From Puffinus mauretanicus (Eukaryota > Chordata > Aves > Procellariiformes > Procellariidae), in NCBI GenBank assembly GCA_023333565.1, contig JAJKFH010002736.1, positions 87,259-151,258 on the forward strand: a DNA stretch of 64,000 nt, written 5' to 3'. Positions 62,067 to 64,000 of this stretch are shown one piece after another; the stretch's first letter is position 1, and each line of letters begins with the position of its first letter. The notes beneath the pieces were generated by a model that had not been told where the DNA came from, did not search any database, and saw only the letters and a list, made by a program, of their open reading frames with translations. The translations under genes were made by a program, and so were the position numbers.

Positions 62067-62584
62067 TGTCCTGGTTTCGGCTGGGATAGGGTTAAATTTC
62101 TTCCTAGTGCTGTGTTTTGGATTTAGTATGAGGAGAATGTTGATAACACACTGATGTTTTCAGTTGTTGCTAAGTGCCCTCCTAGTCCAAGGACAGCTCC
62201 CGTGCCTACTGACTGAGCTAGGTACACAAGATGGGAGGGAACATGATCAGGACAGCCAGCCCAGCTGGCTAATGGGGTATTCCATACCATGTGACGTCAT
62301 GCTCAGTATATGAAGAGTAGGCGTGATCCAGGAAGTACCGATCGCTACTTGGTTATCGGTCAGCGCGGGTGGTGAGCAATTGCATTGTGCATCACTCATT
62401 TGTATATTTTATCATTATCATTATTATTTTCCCTTTTTTTCCTGTTCTATTAAACTGTCTTTATCTCAACCCACGAGTTTTCCTCACTCTTACCCTTCCG
62501 ATTCTCTCCCCGTCCCGCTGGGGGTGGGGGGAGTGAGTGAGCGGCTGCGTGGTATTTGGCTGCCTGCCAGGTTAAACCACGACA
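62067..62584 (+). repeat. 3' LTR
   Basis: 518 bp, TGTCCTGGTT…CCACGACA, differing from the 5' LTR at 62223, 62295, 62443, 62471 and 62482. It retains the perfect CRE palindrome TGACGTCA at 62292-62299 upstream of the TATA-like element, and the poly(A) signal ATTAAA at 62449-62454. Confidence 0.97.
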
Positions 62585-62589
62585 GACAC
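62585..62589. repeat. 3' target-site duplication GACAC
   Basis: Matches GACGC at 55873-55877 except for one transition at a CpG. Confidence 0.8.
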
Positions 62590-64000
62590 TAATGTCCTTG
62601 GGCAATTGTATTCATTTTTATTTCTCTGTACTGTTTCAATCTAAACCAATTTCTTTAGTGTGGCAGACAAAATTTAGTTTGGACAAGTGCAGAGGACTGA
62701 GGACTGAAAAGAAAGACTGCTTTATTCTAAACTGCCTCTTAGTCCTCTGCATTAGGTGGCTGAAAAGTTAAGTATACAGCAGTCACTGACTTCAAATTAG
62801 GTGGTAATGAATGCAGATTTCCATGAAGATTCCACGAGTTAGTAATTACAGTTTTATTGCAATTGGAAATGGTAAAATAAACTCAGTCTCCACTGTCCCA
62901 TACATGTAATTGATGAGTTAATTTGTCTTCAGCACTCTCACAGTTTTAATATTTCCATCAATGCCATGAAAATTAATAGGATGCAAAATCTACAAAATCA
63001 TATCCCCCAAGAAACCACTGTTCACTACCAGTGAAGCATATTTATTTCATTTGCCTTTGGTATGGGGTCACATCTTTTTTCTTTTTCTTTCTTTTTCCTT
63101 TTTCTTCTTTTTTCTTTTCTTTTTGCATTTCTTTTTCTTTTTCTTTTCCTCTTTCTCTTTCCTTTCTTTCTTTCCTCAGTGACATTTTCAGACTTGGCAT
63201 TTTGTGACATTTTCAGTTTTATATTGCTAACACTCTGGCTGCAGAGTTAAAAGTACACCCAGAGGAAGATTTACATTCAGGCACATCAGCAGAGGTTTAC
63301 ATGGGCTCCTTTCCTTACAAATATTTACAAATAGACAGCTTTCATATGAAAAGGCTAGGTTGATTTTTCATTTTGTTTTTGTCTCTGTTGTGGTTTCTGT
63401 CGTTATTCACTTCATTTTGTAAAACCTGTGGCTCCACAGCATTCCGCTGGGACTCAGTCAAACAATAATGAACCAGAGTAAAAAGAAACTACTGTTCTGC
63501 AGCAGACTGTAGATGTACCAGGTGAAGGGAGACTCTCACAGAATGGGGAAGAAATAATCCTCATGGACACATCTGGAGGAGTGACCTGCCTTGCTGCCTT
63601 TTGACAGGAGTATCATCTGCATTTCTGCAAAGGTCCCACTAACTGCTGTGCCAGCTATGGTGCTAATCATTTGCCAACTGCAGCATTTTTGGTTTTTTGG
63701 GGTAAGTATGGTTTTTAATTTTAATTGATGTGTAGTGTAAAATATTACCTCAAGAACAGTCCAAAGAAGTCCAGGAAATGCATCTTTATTTAACCTCCAG
63801 GAAGGTGAGGAAATAAGGTGCTCTATATGGGAAGGGATGAGTCAGGACTGTTTGCACCTGCCATGGCTAATTTTCTTCAAAGTTGAGGCTTTTTACCTCA
63901 ATAATTTCTCTAATATCTGTGGGAAAAGGACAAGATATTCATTCATCTGACCTGCAGGGCTATTTGCTTCAAGGTCTGAAAGTTTGTCTCCATCTGCATC
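62590..64000. other. Flanking noncoding DNA
   Basis: No gene recognised. It contains the pyrimidine tract at 63074-63176 and a small splice-site-flanked open segment at 63608-63701 (see findings). Confidence 0.55.
63074..63176. repeat. (TTTTC)n pyrimidine tract
   Basis: About 100 bp of T and C with TTTTC/TTTC units and one interrupting GCA. The Lys/Arg-rich frame on the opposite strand is a composition artefact. Confidence 0.9.

Larger units (their letters stand above)
55878..62584 (+). mobile_element. Near-complete endogenous retrovirus without env (class III/ERV-L-like)
   Basis: A 6.7-kb provirus in plus orientation: 5' LTR, tRNA-Lys PBS, membrane-type ORF, capsid-like gag, protease, RT, RNase H, integrase, a 443-bp noncoding tail, polypurine tract and 3' LTR. 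The LTRs are both 518 bp and differ at only five sites, so insertion was recent on an evolutionary scale. The 5-bp target duplication, lack of env and gag/pro-pol layout suggest an ERV-L-like lineage. The Lys-type PBS is not the Leu type of mammalian ERV-L. Two one-base-type frame changes (in gag near 57368-57452 and in pol near 59760-59896) make this copy defective as read. Confidence 0.97.

Noticed and set aside
63025..63210. Lys/Arg-rich 61-codon minus-strand frame
   Set aside because: Product of the (TTTTC)n tract.

Overview
The window looks like intergenic or intronic DNA from a bird nuclear chromosome. It is AT-rich and has no long host open reading frame. Its recognisable content is typical of avian genomes: CR1 LINEs ending in short ATTCTATG-type tails, and endogenous retroviruses (ERVs). 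I recognise no host protein-coding gene. A few splice-site-flanked segments are noted only as weak exon candidates.

Layout. 1-25020 is mostly unique AT-rich DNA with microsatellites, a small CR1 tail near 10.07 kb and a possible LTR remnant ending at 9404. 25021-27941 is a 5'-truncated CR1 on the plus strand, split by a 997-bp insertion (25177-26173). The insertion has a perfect 6-bp target duplication and holds, on the minus strand, one LTR, a tRNA-Lys primer binding site and the first 31 codons of a betaretrovirus-like gag. 27942-49060 is again mostly unique, with an inverted CR1 tail at 36.4 kb and an old CR1-like fragment at 47.1 kb. 49061-50287 is a second CR1 of the same subfamily. 50288-55872 is unique. 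55878-62584 is a young, nearly complete provirus: two 518-bp LTRs differing at 5 sites, a 5-bp target duplication, PBS, gag, pro, RT, RNase H and integrase, and no env. 62590-64000 is flanking DNA with a pyrimidine tract.

How the provirus works. The predicted leader has no ATG before 56508. That ATG opens a 314-residue ORF with several membrane segments and a Thr/Pro repeat, where a matrix domain would normally sit. A capsid-like gag frame follows, offset by one base. Gag and pro-pol share one frame across a single TAG, and a hairpin with a possible pseudoknot partner lies just downstream; the first in-frame ATG of pol lies beyond the protease active site. This suggests stop readthrough. Pol is broken by one frame change between RT and RNase H.

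The points most worth a second look are the membrane-type ORF in place of a Gag N terminus, the possible readthrough signal, the 415-bp identical tract between two otherwise ~5% diverged CR1 copies, and the chimeric-looking ERV inserted in the first CR1.
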